Position numbers and translations under genes: made by a program
Notes under the pieces: generated by a model
Seen by the model: the letters and a program-made list of their open reading frames with translations, nothing else
What the model was told of the DNA's origin: nothing
Databases searched by the model: none
Assembly (NCBI GenBank): GCA_041398745.1
Contig: JAWKUB010000006.1
Coordinates: 310,001 to 374,000 of the forward strand
Source of the DNA: JACKHO01 sp041398745
GTDB taxonomy: Bacteria; Planctomycetota; Planctomycetia; Planctomycetales; Planctomycetaceae
Direction of reading: 5' to 3'
Length of the DNA stretch: 64,000 bases
Shown: one piece after another, positions 44,176 to 53,412 of the stretch
Numbering within the stretch: the stretch's first letter is position 1
Layout of the letters: every line of letters begins with the position of its first letter

Positions 44176-45417
44176 CTAGTTAAAGAATGGCAGCGAAGGA
44201 GCAATTCCGGGGAGTCGACGTTCGGAAGGTGCTGGACCCAGGACGGAATCGGCCGAGGCCTCTTTGACAGAAGTCTTTTGCTCGCCACGCATTTCGGCGG
44301 CCGATCGGCCATGAACCTGACGATTGAACACCTCAGGATCGAATGGGTCAGGCTGTTCCTGACGGAGAATTCCGTTCAGTAGCTCATCAGGGCTTCCGTT
44401 TTGCGATAAGGCCATTTCATGAGAATATTCTGATGGAACAGGATATCCCCCAGAGGCGAGCACAACATCTGCCGGCTGCCGCACAGGAGTTTGCGGTAGC
44501 TGATTCGGCATTTTCTCTTGAGCGACCTGTGACACCCACCCCTGAAGGATCTGAAGCTGCCTGATGCCGGTGCTTCCACGAAAAACAAACCGGTGGAACT
44601 CCGTGGACTCTTGTGGTTTTCGCAGCAAGGGACTCGCTTCCGGTCGCGTGAGTTCAACTTGTTGCAGAAGTGCAGCCAGATTCTCTTCGCTGACTCTTGT
44701 TTGATTGGTACCGCCGCGAACCATTTGGATGCGGAACTCCCGTCCGCTTTGATCACCGCCATGACAGCGCGCGTTGCCGCACTTGTTCATCACGAGTGGC
44801 TGTATACGGACAATGAACTCCTGCATGGTCTCGTTTGAGAGCCCCTGGGGCGTGCGATCTTCCGGTTTCGTAAAGCCATCTGCGGTCATGGCCGGTGCCA
44901 GTGTCACTTCGCGATGAAGCGGGCGGGGATTCACGTTGGACTCGATTTCCTTGAGCAATTGACGCACATCGCTTCGCAAAGGTTCGAGTTTGAGTGCTTC
45001 AGCAACTTCGATTCGAGCTTCCTGCATCAGGCCCCGGTCTCGGCACCACTCGGCCAGCTTCATGTGGGTGTCGACGGTATGCACAGGAACACTATTTCGC
45101 AACTTCCGGTAAGCAGCCGGAACCGACTCCGCTGTGGCGAGAATGAGTTCGAACGGCACCATGTTGTAGGTTCCGTCCTGTTGTTCCACCCGGTACCCGC
45201 CCGGCACTTCCCGCAAGTTTCCTTCAAATGTACGGCCGTCGGTCATGACGACCACTCCCTGGGGAACGGGAACGGCGGCCTGTTCAATTCGCTCAATTGC
45301 CGATGCGGGCAACGTCGGCGGAAGAGGGGCGGGAATCTTTTTCGGAATGATGACTTGGGCACAAACTGGTGTGACACAAATCAGCCAAATGGTCAACGAC
45401 CTTATGAGACGCAGCAT
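44176..45417 (-). CDS. Secreted protein with cytochrome-like CX4CH motif
   Basis: 413 residues from ATG 45417 with a signal peptide (MLRLIRSLTIWLICVTPVCA). An SHD1/Sm-like strand pair (GVVVMTDGRTFEGNLREVPGGYRVEQQDG) and a TPR-like helix pair follow. A segment at about 200-225 has the form of a planctomycete cytochrome c domain: FIVRIQPLVMNKCGNARCHGG, but the haem motif is CxxxxCH instead of CxxCH. If haem binds it is noncanonical; otherwise it is a derived, haem-free fold. The long frame beginning at 45522 adds a Cys-rich, unlikely N-terminus. Confidence 0.65.
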   Translation of the reverse strand: MLRLIRSLTIWLICVTPVCAQVIIPKKIPAPLPPTLPASAIERIEQAAVPVPQGVVVMTDGRTFEGNLREVPGGYRVEQQDGTYNMVPFELILATAESVPAAYRKLRNSVPVHTVDTHMKLAEWCRDRGLMQEARIEVAEALKLEPLRSDVRQLLKEIESNVNPRPLHREVTLAPAMTADGFTKPEDRTPQGLSNETMQEFIVRIQPLVMNKCGNARCHGGDQSGREFRIQMVRGGTNQTRVSEENLAALLQQVELTRPEASPLLRKPQESTEFHRFVFRGSTGIRQLQILQGWVSQVAQEKMPNQLPQTPVRQPADVVLASGGYPVPSEYSHEMALSQNGSPDELLNGILRQEQPDPFDPEVFNRQVHGRSAAEMRGEQKTSVKEASADSVLGPAPSERRLPGIAPSLPFFN

Positions 45418-45758
45418 GTCGACGCATCCATTCCGTTTCCAACAGCAGTCCGCCTGCCGCATAGATTGAAATTGTACCCTACTGGCCTTGCACCAGAGCA
45501 AAGGCAACCCCGCGCATCGCATCCTGTAACGGTCCCCCTTCGGCAGTTTCTGCCGCTAAATCATCCGTCATTGGCGCGAGATCCCGCAGGACGAGAGGGG
45601 TTGAATCGATTCTGGGGATTCTGCTGAAGATTCCAGTCACTGTTGTCGATGATGGGAGATAGTACGGCTGCCTTTCATTGGCGACCGTGCCCCGATATGG
45701 ATTCAACCGTCAATACAACGTAATGGCTCCGGCCTTCCCCCAGAGTACGAGCACTGAC

Positions 45759-46007
45759 ATGAACGTCTCTCGCTTCACCAAAGCCTCATCCTGGTTGCTC
45801 CTCGGTGGTGTATTGGCCTGTCTCATTGGTGCTTCCGGTTGTCAGACACACATTGGCGGCCAGACGCTGCCCTCGGCTCATTATCTGCGGGACGACGTCC
45901 AGTACTTCCCAGCTGGCCCAGAATTCAAACTGTCACGAACAGTACAAGCTGCGGAAGAATACAAAGCCTCGCGCGATCAGCTCGATGCCGATTTGTCGGG
46001 CAATTAA
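45759..46007 (+). CDS. Small lipoprotein
   Basis: 82 residues from ATG 45759 with a type II signal peptide (MNVSRFTKASSWLLLGGVLACLIGASGC, lipobox IGASGC). The mature part is short (QTHIGGQTLPSAHYLRDDVQYFPAGPEF) and ends in a helix. Similar proteins ("QTHIGGQTLPS") look planctomycete specific. Longer in-frame starts exist at 45678 and 45720. Ends 76 bases before the holB stop, convergent. Confidence 0.7.
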   Translation: MNVSRFTKASSWLLLGGVLACLIGASGCQTHIGGQTLPSAHYLRDDVQYFPAGPEFKLSRTVQAAEEYKASRDQLDADLSGN

Positions 46008-46082
46008 TGAGCAGTTCCGCTGCCAATCATCAGACTCTTTGCGTGTTGCGCGACAACAACATTGTCAGCTCATCTGTCGCGT

Positions 46083-47096
46083 TCAAACACTTCTCACCAA
46101 TTCACTGCCACGTTGAATGCGGGCCAACGCATCGAACAATGCCTCCAGACACATGGGGACGGGCATGGTTTGTCGCAAGTGCAGTTCTGATTCCAGGCAG
46201 CGTTCGAGCATGGTGCCGATGATGTCTGCCTGAGCTGAGTCGCTGGCCTTGTGCAGTTTCAACCGGAGCTGTTCCACCGCAAACTGCACCACCCAGGCGG
46301 CACTTCTACGCTGGATCGAACTGTCCGATCCGAACTTGTCGAGTGCGGCAGAAACATCGGCTACGGCTTTCAGCGGCTGAAGGCTGGGGCCACTCAAATG
46401 ATGGACAACCACGGCCCGTAGGCCACGCAATTCCGGTTCCAGTAGTTCTCTGGCAGTCGACAAACTTCCCTGAGCGAGAACGGCAGTCTGTTGCGCGGTA
46501 CTGGCGTCGTCGGTGAATTGTTGTTCGAGAATAAGATTTGTCAGGTCCGCGTCGGATAGCGGAGCGAACTGCACTGGCTGACAACGCGATCGGATTGTTG
46601 GCAAAATGGAGTCGGTGTCGGGCGTGAGCAGGAAAATGATGGATCCCTGCGGCGGTTCTTCGAGCGTCTTGAGCAACCCGTTGGCACTCTCTTCACTCAT
46701 CAGCTCGGCGTCGTCGATGATGGCGACACGCCGCGTGGCGGACATCGGTCGCAGGGCGAGTTCGTAACACAGCCCCTCACGTCCGCGTCGTTCCCTTGAA
46801 CCCATGAGCAACGCAACAGGAAGTTCTCTCTTACCTTCCGGGCATTCCACTGTCAGCAAGTCGGGGTGCGTATTGGCCCGTACCTGCTGGCACTGCGGGC
46901 ATTCGCCACAGGCTTCAAGTGCCGACTCTTCATTACGCTCGCAAAACAGGCACTGGGCCAGTGTGCGTGCAAAGAGCCGTTTGCCAATTCCGTGGGCTCC
47001 CACCAGCAAATAGGCATGCGCCAGTCGCTGCCGTGAGACGGCCCGACGAAAATGCTCGACTTGAGCGGCATGTCCTCTGATGGAATCCCAAATCAT
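46083..47096 (-). CDS. holB: DNA polymerase III clamp-loader subunit delta'
   Basis: 337 residues from ATG 47096 (a TTG immediately before it is a poorer start). Part of the AAA+ clamp loader that places the beta clamp on DNA. WDSIRGHAAQVEHFRRAV, a P-loop GAHGIGKR, a zinc module ACGECPQCQQVR, IIDDAELMSEESANGLLKTLEEPP and TIRSRCQ are all present. The first bases overlap with the neighbouring stop: the hydrolase gene ends at 47100-47102, four bases upstream. Confidence 0.9.
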   Translation of the reverse strand: MIWDSIRGHAAQVEHFRRAVSRQRLAHAYLLVGAHGIGKRLFARTLAQCLFCERNEESALEACGECPQCQQVRANTHPDLLTVECPEGKRELPVALLMGSRERRGREGLCYELALRPMSATRRVAIIDDAELMSEESANGLLKTLEEPPQGSIIFLLTPDTDSILPTIRSRCQPVQFAPLSDADLTNLILEQQFTDDASTAQQTAVLAQGSLSTARELLEPELRGLRAVVVHHLSGPSLQPLKAVADVSAALDKFGSDSSIQRRSAAWVVQFAVEQLRLKLHKASDSAQADIIGTMLERCLESELHLRQTMPVPMCLEALFDALARIQRGSELVRSV

Positions 47097-47099
47097 CAA

Positions 47100-48134
47100 T
47101 TACTGCCCGGTATTCGTGGGTTGCTTGAGGTATTGGTCGAAAAAACGTTCCATAAACCAGACACACCGGTCATTGACATCCTGCGACAAATCCATGGCGT
47201 GCGGCCAGCCGGGGAGCCGGTCGTAAATGTATGGGACGTCCACTTCCTTCAGCCGCTGCGAGAGTAAATCACTCTGGTTGATGGGCACGATGTCATCGAC
47301 AGTGCCGTGCAGGATGAGCGTCGGCGGGGCTTCGCTGGTGAGATATTTCGCTGGGGAAGCTTTCAGGCACAGCGCCTTGTTCTCCTTCACCGAAGCTCCC
47401 AGGAATTCTCCCACGACCTGGCGGGCAAATGGATTGTTGCGGACGAATTCCGTCGTCAAATCGTATGGGCCGTACAAATTCACCACGCATTGCACGTCGC
47501 TGCTGGTCGTTGCATGACCGCCGTCTCCTTCGAATTCAGGATTGCTTTGGCAATAGCCGACCATCATCGCGAGGTGGCCTCCGGCCGATCCGCCCCCTAC
47601 GCCAATCGCTTCGGGATTCACACCGAGGTCCTTCGCGTTCGCCCGCATCCAGCGAACGGCACACTTGCAGTCCTGAACGGCAGCGGGGAACACGGCGTCC
47701 TGCGAGAGACGATAGTCGATGGACGCGACGACATACCCCTTGCTCGCCAGCTTCCGGCCGTAGAACGCGTAGTCTTCCTTTCGTCCCGCTTTCCAGGCAC
47801 CTCCGTGAATCAGAATGATGCCCGGCAACAGTTCGTTTCGCTCTTTGGGGGAGTACAAATTCAGCTTGAGTGCATGATCGCCGACACGACCGTACTCGAC
47901 ATTTCGCTGTTCTTCGACTTCATCCCCCGGCGGCATGGCGACCAGTTTTACTTTGCCAGTTTGCACGGCCAGCATCGCCGCCGCGGCTGTGTTGAACCCT
48001 TTTGGCGGTTTAGGCGGCGCTTCCCGCAGAATGTTGAGGGCCGATCCGGTAGTGACTTCCTCGCTCACGGCGTCAGGAATAGCGACAAGCAGCAGCAGGG
48101 TGACGACCGCAAGTCGACGAAAAATGGTCCTCAT
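47100..48134 (-). CDS. Secreted alpha/beta hydrolase, BD-FAE/lipase type
   Basis: 344 residues from ATG 48134, with AAAGGAT 6 bases upstream. Signal peptide MRTIFRRLAVVTLLLLVAIPDAVS. HGGAW oxyanion motif, GGGSAGGHLAM (Ser nucleophile), GTVDDIVPI (Asp) and WPHAMD (His). Resembles the C-terminal half of the double hydrolase at 4026-5669 and feruloyl-esterase-like BD-FAE enzymes. Probably acts on polysaccharide esters. It is 4 bases downstream of a 41-residue membrane-protein gene and holB follows, so a three-gene transcript is likely. Confidence 0.88.
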   Translation of the reverse strand: MRTIFRRLAVVTLLLLVAIPDAVSEEVTTGSALNILREAPPKPPKGFNTAAAAMLAVQTGKVKLVAMPPGDEVEEQRNVEYGRVGDHALKLNLYSPKERNELLPGIILIHGGAWKAGRKEDYAFYGRKLASKGYVVASIDYRLSQDAVFPAAVQDCKCAVRWMRANAKDLGVNPEAIGVGGGSAGGHLAMMVGYCQSNPEFEGDGGHATTSSDVQCVVNLYGPYDLTTEFVRNNPFARQVVGEFLGASVKENKALCLKASPAKYLTSEAPPTLILHGTVDDIVPINQSDLLSQRLKEVDVPYIYDRLPGWPHAMDLSQDVNDRCVWFMERFFDQYLKQPTNTGQ

Positions 48135-48138
48135 GCAA

Positions 48139-48264
48139 TTATCCTTTGACAAACCACCATGCCAGCCAGCACAACAGCGGCAGCAGGATGAAAATTAGAC
48201 CAAAGCCAATGAGGTTGGCACGGGGATTATCGGGCCAGCGAGCCATGGGATGATCCGGAGTCAT
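48139..48264 (-). CDS. 41-residue single-pass membrane protein
   Basis: Read from the sequence: starts at ATG 48264, stop TAA at 48141-48139. N-terminus MTPDHPMARWPDNPRANLIG, then one hydrophobic helix (FGLIFILLPLLCWLAWWFV) and a basic end KG. It ends 4 bases before the esterase start, and the esterase's ribosome-binding site lies in its last codons. The composition (Pro/Arg/Asn, then a clean membrane helix with Trp at the interface) looks like real protein, though the start has a weak ribosome-binding site. Function unknown; too short to be predicted by most programs. Confidence 0.6.
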   Translation of the reverse strand: MTPDHPMARWPDNPRANLIGFGLIFILLPLLCWLAWWFVKG

Positions 48265-48317
48265 GTAGACCGAATTGAATTTCTGGTGGCACAGACATTC
48301 CTGTCTGTGGAGCCATG

Positions 48318-48623
48318 TTACGAAACGTACGAATCGAAGACACGCACCTGTTTCCAGTTGGCTTTGTTCTGTTCGATGAATTTCAAGTGATCTTCCACCG
48401 TTTGATACGCGTCGTGTGCCGCCTTATCCGCAAATACGACGTGCAGCGCGACGTCGAACATACGGTCATTCACGGGGCGAGTGAGGTCGTCACAAACATG
48501 ACCAGCCGCGAAGAAAACCACGCCGGGGTGATCTTTCAAATACTTATGGCAGTCGGCAACAAGTGCGTCGATTTTCTCCTGAGAATCATCGAGGAGAGTG
48601 AAGTAGACATCGTGGCTCAACAT
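48318..48623 (-). CDS. Dabb-type stress-responsive alpha/beta-barrel protein
   Basis: About 101 residues from ATG 48623 (GGAGC 8 bases upstream). HDVYFTLLDDSQEKIDALVADCHKYLKDHPGV, then ALHVVFADKAAHDAYQTVEDHLKFIE follow the Dabb fold pattern (beta-alpha-beta-beta-alpha-alpha-beta), common in planctomycetes. The His at the start and the final HxxFI are typical. The function of the family in bacteria is unknown. Confidence 0.8.
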   Translation of the reverse strand: MLSHDVYFTLLDDSQEKIDALVADCHKYLKDHPGVVFFAAGHVCDDLTRPVNDRMFDVALHVVFADKAAHDAYQTVEDHLKFIEQNKANWKQVRVFDSYVS

Positions 48624-48843
48624 CGAAGCGGGCTCCGTAGTGTGGTTCGCAGTTATGATAAATTTGGTGACGAGCCTCGATTGTCGCGAATTCAGTCGGC
48701 GACGAAAAGTGTGCCCGGGAATTCGGCTCAAGTCATCGCTTGTGCCGAAACCGGCGTCTTCTTGGCGTTGAGGAGCCGACTGGAGTACACTATCTCGCGT
48801 TGTTCGTAAATGTACCGTTGTTCACTCCGATAGTACCGAATCC

Positions 48844-49377
48844 GTGACACCACTCGAAGAATTCAATTATCTCATTGACCTGTTCCCTGGTGAGAAGCCG
48901 TTGGTCCAGTCGGCGCGGCATGTTCCGAACGCGGAAACGCCAGAGCCGTACAAGCGAATGCTCGTCCATGAGCATCACATGACCGTAACCATGGAGCAAT
49001 ACCACAGTTGCTCGGTGGACGTGCATGTGCTGGACCAGAATCTGGATGGCGATTTGTATCAGCGAAAAATTCTGCTGACGAAAAGCGGAACCGACATTCC
49101 GGTGCAGTTCGGAATTGTCCGCTTCCACTTCCAGTACGTCACCGAGGCAGTCCGAGAGCAAATCCTTGAAGGCGAAATCCCATTGGGACGCGTGCTCATT
49201 ACCCACAACGTCCTGCGTCACATCGACCTGAAGTCGATTATCGAGGTGCAGGCGGGACCGGGATTGGCAGATGAACTGAAAATGGACGAAGGGCAGACGA
49301 CATATGGTCGACTGGCCACCATTGTGTGCAACCACAACCCGGCTGTTGAATTGCTCGAAATATCGGCACCGTTGTAA
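48844..49377 (+). CDS. Chorismate-lyase-fold protein
   Basis: 177 residues from GTG 48844, which is the only available start. The pattern VHEHHMTVTMEQYHSCSVDVHVL, YQRKILLTKSGTDIPVQFGIVRFHF and PLGRVLITHNVLRHIDL resembles the chorismate-pyruvate lyase (UbiC)/UTRA fold, with a conserved Arg after the first strand and an IPLG motif before the last. No ubiquinone genes are nearby. Function is uncertain; it may bind a small carboxylate. Confidence 0.55.
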   Translation: MTPLEEFNYLIDLFPGEKPLVQSARHVPNAETPEPYKRMLVHEHHMTVTMEQYHSCSVDVHVLDQNLDGDLYQRKILLTKSGTDIPVQFGIVRFHFQYVTEAVREQILEGEIPLGRVLITHNVLRHIDLKSIIEVQAGPGLADELKMDEGQTTYGRLATIVCNHNPAVELLEISAPL

Positions 49378-49535
49378 GTGAGTCCGTGCTTCGTCGGGAA
49401 TTGCCTCGCGACGTGTGGAAAAGAAAATCGGAACGCTGATCCGGTAGGATATCGACAGCGCCCGGCCCCGGAAAACAACAGACCGAAATGTCTGCGCCGC
49501 CCCGCTCTGAACCTGAGAATTGTATAGTCACTCCC

Positions 49536-50456
49536 ATGTCGTTCGAATCTGAACTCATTGAGGCGTTACGCGAAGAAACGCCAGACCTCCTGCGTTGGGC
49601 CGGTGCAGTGGGACAGCGCCTTCGTCAATTCAATATCAGCCTGGAGGGGAAGTCTTCCGGCAATGCAAATACAGACGCACTCACGCTGGCCGACATTTCT
49701 CTTCAGGAACTGCTGGTCGCTGGACTGCGCGACCGCTCGCCCCTGTTCCGTCAGTGTCGCATGGAAGCCGAAGAAGAAAACGGTGATTTAGCGGCGTTCG
49801 CGACGGAGGGGGAATACATCATCGCCCTGGACCCCATCGATGGCACGAAGCAGTTTCGTGACCGCTCAGGTGATGGGTGGGCCGTCATGCTGCACGTGCG
49901 AACGGTTTCGACCGTTGTCTACTCGCTCGTCTACGCTCCCGATGCCGGACCAACCGGGACTTGGACACAAGTTTACGATCAAACCGTAAAATGCGGTCCC
50001 GACGACAAGAGTGTGCCGGCCAAGATCTGCCTGAATCGAATTGAGCCGGTGTCCACACTGCCAACGCCAGCAGAGAACAATGTCTACCTCATTGGCTTCC
50101 AAACGGAAGATCCTGCCCGGGCGGAGCTCGTCACCAGTTTGGGATTGAAGGGGTTCGCCCCCGACGAAATGCCGGGAAGCATTTACCCGCTCATGGCGAG
50201 CGGCGAGTTTGTGGGGTCGCTCATTCACACGCCCAACATCTATGACTACCCCGTGTCACTGCACATTGCGCGTGTTCTCGGTGGGGAAAGCGTGTGGGTA
50301 CACAATGGGGAGCCCGTGAATTTCAGCGAAAACTGGATGGACGAACGCGCAGACATGCTGCGGTTGCCGGGAATTGTTGCAACCGCCACGTCGAAGGAAG
50401 TTCTCGGTCAGCTTACCCAGCTGGCCCGCGACTGGAACCCGAATCGCTACACTTAA
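49536..50456 (+). CDS. Inositol-monophosphatase-family phosphatase (CysQ/IMPase-like)
   Basis: 306 residues from ATG 49536. The metal-binding motifs are EAEEENGDL (first acidic pair) and ALDPIDGTKQFRDRSGDGWAVML (DPIDGT). The last motif, HIARVLGGESVWVHNGEPVNF, has the form of family members acting on 3'(2'),5'-bisphosphate nucleotides or sugar phosphates. The lengths of the motifs match the family. It lies between a chorismate-lyase-like gene and a NusG paralogue on the same strand. Confidence 0.85.
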   Translation: MSFESELIEALREETPDLLRWAGAVGQRLRQFNISLEGKSSGNANTDALTLADISLQELLVAGLRDRSPLFRQCRMEAEEENGDLAAFATEGEYIIALDPIDGTKQFRDRSGDGWAVMLHVRTVSTVVYSLVYAPDAGPTGTWTQVYDQTVKCGPDDKSVPAKICLNRIEPVSTLPTPAENNVYLIGFQTEDPARAELVTSLGLKGFAPDEMPGSIYPLMASGEFVGSLIHTPNIYDYPVSLHIARVLGGESVWVHNGEPVNFSENWMDERADMLRLPGIVATATSKEVLGQLTQLARDWNPNRYT

Positions 50457-50500
50457 GACTTGTCTACGTCGTGGATGGGCCCGGAAATTGATTGTCAGTC

Positions 50501-51064
50501 ATGCCGATTCTTGGGAAGGAATCCGACGCTTACCCCCCAGACCTCCTGGATCGTGACTGGTTCAGAGAAGGCGACTGGTGGGTCATGCACACACTCCCCA
50601 AGCGTGAAAAGAGCCTGGCCCGGCAGCTGGAAAAGCACCGGGTTGCATTCTATTCACCGAGCTTCAGTCGCCAGTATCGGTCGCCCGCTGGACGCATGCG
50701 AACAAGCCAGCTCCTGCTGTTTCCGAATTACGTGTTTGTCTACGGCACACCGCAAGATCGACTTACTGCCCTGACGACCAACTGCATTGCCCGGTGTATT
50801 GACGTTCCGAAAGTAGGCCAGAAGTCGCTGCTGGACGACTTACGACGCATCCGGCAGGTCATTGAGGCCGGAGTTGACCTGACACCTGAGGCCCAGTTAC
50901 AGCCCGGAGACGCAGTTCGCGTAAAAAGTGGTCCCATGGAAGGCGTTATTGGAACCATTGTCGAACGCCGCGGCAAAAAGCGACTGCTCGTGGAAATCAA
51001 TTTCATCCAACGCGGTGCCTCAGTTGAACTGCGCGACCTGGATGTTGAGCCCTACACGCGGTAA
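50501..51064 (+). CDS. NusG-family transcription elongation factor (specialised paralogue)
   Basis: About 187 residues. NusG N-terminal domain (WVMHTLPKREKSLARQLEKHRVAFYSP ... LLLFPNYVFVYG) and C-terminal KOW domain (LQPGDAVRVKSGPMEGVIGTIV). Not next to secE/rplK, where the housekeeping nusG sits, so it is probably a specialised paralogue (RfaH/LoaP/UpxY class), acting on particular operons at the RNA polymerase clamp. Start is ATG 50501; an in-frame start lies 3 codons upstream. Next gene: Prc protease, 194 bases away. Confidence 0.8.
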   Translation: MPILGKESDAYPPDLLDRDWFREGDWWVMHTLPKREKSLARQLEKHRVAFYSPSFSRQYRSPAGRMRTSQLLLFPNYVFVYGTPQDRLTALTTNCIARCIDVPKVGQKSLLDDLRRIRQVIEAGVDLTPEAQLQPGDAVRVKSGPMEGVIGTIVERRGKKRLLVEINFIQRGASVELRDLDVEPYTR

Positions 51065-51257
51065 TTGCCTGCCTTATGGGGAGTTGCAAAACCGCATCTT
51101 GCCGTGTTTGCCCCCTTGGACTAGCATAATATCCAGAGAACTTGTCTACAGAGCGCGAATGCACATTAGATGAGGTTTCTTCGACATCCTTGAAGATTTC
51201 GGCGGCTGACACATTTGGTCGAGTTTGCCGTCCGTTTTGAACCACACAGGCAATATC

Positions 51258-53315
51258 ATGGCACAGTTTAAGCTGTTTCGTGCGCGTCGACTCCTTGTAG
51301 TTGGCCTCGGGATACTGGGACTCTCCACATTCTTCGCCGAACGGCTTTCTTCAGCAGATCCTCCCGATCAGGATACCGCGCGACTGCTGACGAAGATGAT
51401 TTCGCAGTATCACCTCAGTCGTGCACCGATTGATGACGCCATTTCAACAAAACTGCTCGACGCCTATTTGAAGGCACTCGATCCGGCGAAACTGTACTTC
51501 CTGCAGTCGGATATCGACGAATTCTCCAAAAGCCGACTCATCCTGGACGATGAACTCAAAGAAGGAAACGTTCAGTTCGGCTACGACGTCTTCCAGCGAT
51601 ATCGCGAACGCCTTGACGCTCAAACCGAGTTGGCATTCAAGCTCATTGACGAACAGAGTTTCGATTTCACACTCGACGAAACGCTTGAGACTGACCCTGA
51701 AAAGATTTCCTGGGCCAAATCGGCCGACGAAATGCAAGACAGGTGGAGAAAGCGACTGAAGTTTGAATTCCTGCAAGCCAAGCTGGATGAGAAAGACCTC
51801 GAAGAGACACGGACACGACTACACAAGCGTTATCGCAACAGCCAGTTGCTCATTGACAAGTACAGCACCATGGAGCAGCTGGAGACTTATCTCACCGCAC
51901 TCACGACCTGCTTTGATCCTCACTCGCAGTACATGTCTCCCCGCACTTGGGAAGACTTCGAAATCCAACTCAAGCTGAGTCTTGATGGAATTGGAGCCTC
52001 CCTCCGTTCCGACGATGGTTACACCATTGTTGCTTCGATTGTCCCGGGCGGTGCCGCTGGCGAAGATGAACGCATTCAGGTGAACGACAAAATTCTCGCT
52101 GTCGGCCAGGAAGAAGGAGAAATGGTCGACATCTACGAAATGAAGCTGAGCGACGTTGTCCGCATGATTCGTGGTGAACGAGGCACCAAAGTCCGGTTGC
52201 AGGTACGTCACGCCAAAGGAGAAGAGTCAGAACTTATTACCCTGACTCGTCAGAAAATTGAGCTGAAGGACTCCGAAGTCAAAGGAGAAATCATTAACGG
52301 CGATGAACGTGTCGGACGTGGTGGTCGAGTTGGTGTCATCAGCGTTCCTTCGTTCTACCGCGACTTCGCCGGAGCCAACGATGGTACCGAAGGCTTCAAG
52401 AGTGCCGCTGTGGACGTTGCTCGTGTTCTCGCCGACTTCCGAAACCAGGGTGGCGTGGACGTAGTTGTCATCGATTTGCGAGATAACGGCGGCGGCAGTT
52501 TGACGGAAGCAATTGAAATCTCCGGCCACTTTATTGATCGAGGCCCAGTTGTTCAGGTGAAGGCCCCCACTGGAGCCGTGCAGCCACTGGATGATGAACA
52601 ACCTGGTGTCTTGTATGCAGGACCGCTCGTCGTGGTGTGCAATCGGCTGTCCGCGTCGGCCTCCGAGATTTTTGCTGGCGTCATTCAGGACTACAAACGT
52701 GGCCTCATCATCGGTGACACCACGACGCACGGAAAAGGAACCGTTCAGAACCTGTTGGATGTCTCTCCACGTTCTCCATTCCGCTTCGTGCAGTCTGCGG
52801 ACCGTGGCAAACTGAAGTTGACCATTCAGCAGTTCTATCGCGTCAGTGGTGACAGCACACAGAACCTCGGAGTTCGTTCGGATGTTGTACTGCCGTCGCT
52901 CATCGATCATTTCGATTTGGGAGAGTCTTTCCTCGACAACGCCCTGCCTTTTGATCGAATTCGTCAGGCTGCGTATTCACCGAATGCCAGCATTAATCCT
53001 GGAATTGTTGCTGACCTGCAGCAAAACAGCGAAGCCCGAGTCAACAAGAATGAAGACTTCCAGAAACTGGAACGAGCCATCAAGCGGTTCCTGGAACGCA
53101 AGGAGCGGACAACGGTCTCGCTGAATGAAGAAAAACTGCGTGCTGAACGGGCGCAAGACGAAGCCGCGGAGAAAGAGAATGGCCCCGATGATGAACCCAA
53201 AATCCCAGATCCCAATGCCCCAATTTTCCCGGAAGGTTTCTACAACAACGAAATCGTCAACGTGGCCCTCGACTATGTCGCCGCGTTGAAAGGGAATTTG
53301 ACTGTTCAGAAATAA
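51258..53315 (+). CDS. prc: C-terminal-processing (tail-specific) protease Prc
   Basis: 685 residues from ATG 51258 (AGG 8 bases upstream), secreted (RRLLVVGLGILGLSTFFA). A helical N-terminal domain, PDZ domain (SLDGIGASLRSDDGYTIVASIVPGGAAGEDERIQVNDKILAVG) and the S41 protease core: VIDLRDNGGGSLTEAI, CNRLSASASEIFAGVIQDY (Ser nucleophile) and GDTTTHGKGTVQ (Lys). C-terminal DUF3340-like region. Degrades or processes envelope proteins. A strong terminator follows. Confidence 0.93.
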   Translation: MAQFKLFRARRLLVVGLGILGLSTFFAERLSSADPPDQDTARLLTKMISQYHLSRAPIDDAISTKLLDAYLKALDPAKLYFLQSDIDEFSKSRLILDDELKEGNVQFGYDVFQRYRERLDAQTELAFKLIDEQSFDFTLDETLETDPEKISWAKSADEMQDRWRKRLKFEFLQAKLDEKDLEETRTRLHKRYRNSQLLIDKYSTMEQLETYLTALTTCFDPHSQYMSPRTWEDFEIQLKLSLDGIGASLRSDDGYTIVASIVPGGAAGEDERIQVNDKILAVGQEEGEMVDIYEMKLSDVVRMIRGERGTKVRLQVRHAKGEESELITLTRQKIELKDSEVKGEIINGDERVGRGGRVGVISVPSFYRDFAGANDGTEGFKSAAVDVARVLADFRNQGGVDVVVIDLRDNGGGSLTEAIEISGHFIDRGPVVQVKAPTGAVQPLDDEQPGVLYAGPLVVVCNRLSASASEIFAGVIQDYKRGLIIGDTTTHGKGTVQNLLDVSPRSPFRFVQSADRGKLKLTIQQFYRVSGDSTQNLGVRSDVVLPSLIDHFDLGESFLDNALPFDRIRQAAYSPNASINPGIVADLQQNSEARVNKNEDFQKLERAIKRFLERKERTTVSLNEEKLRAERAQDEAAEKENGPDDEPKIPDPNAPIFPEGFYNNEIVNVALDYVAALKGNLTVQK

Positions 53316-53350
53316 GCGGCCCTGAAGCTGTTTTGAAAGTACGTTATCGA

Positions 53351-53396
53351 GCCGCCCACTGACAAACCTTCGTCAGTGGGCGGCGAATTTGTTTTG
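53351..53396 (+). terminator. Rho-independent terminator after prc
   Basis: GCCGCCCACTGAC (53351-53363) pairs perfectly with GTCAGTGGGCGGC (53372-53384) around an 8-base loop; GAATTTGTTTT follows. It ends the prc transcript 17 bases before rsmB. Confidence 0.9.
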
Positions 53397-53412
53397 GTGA
53401 CAATCTCGCTCA

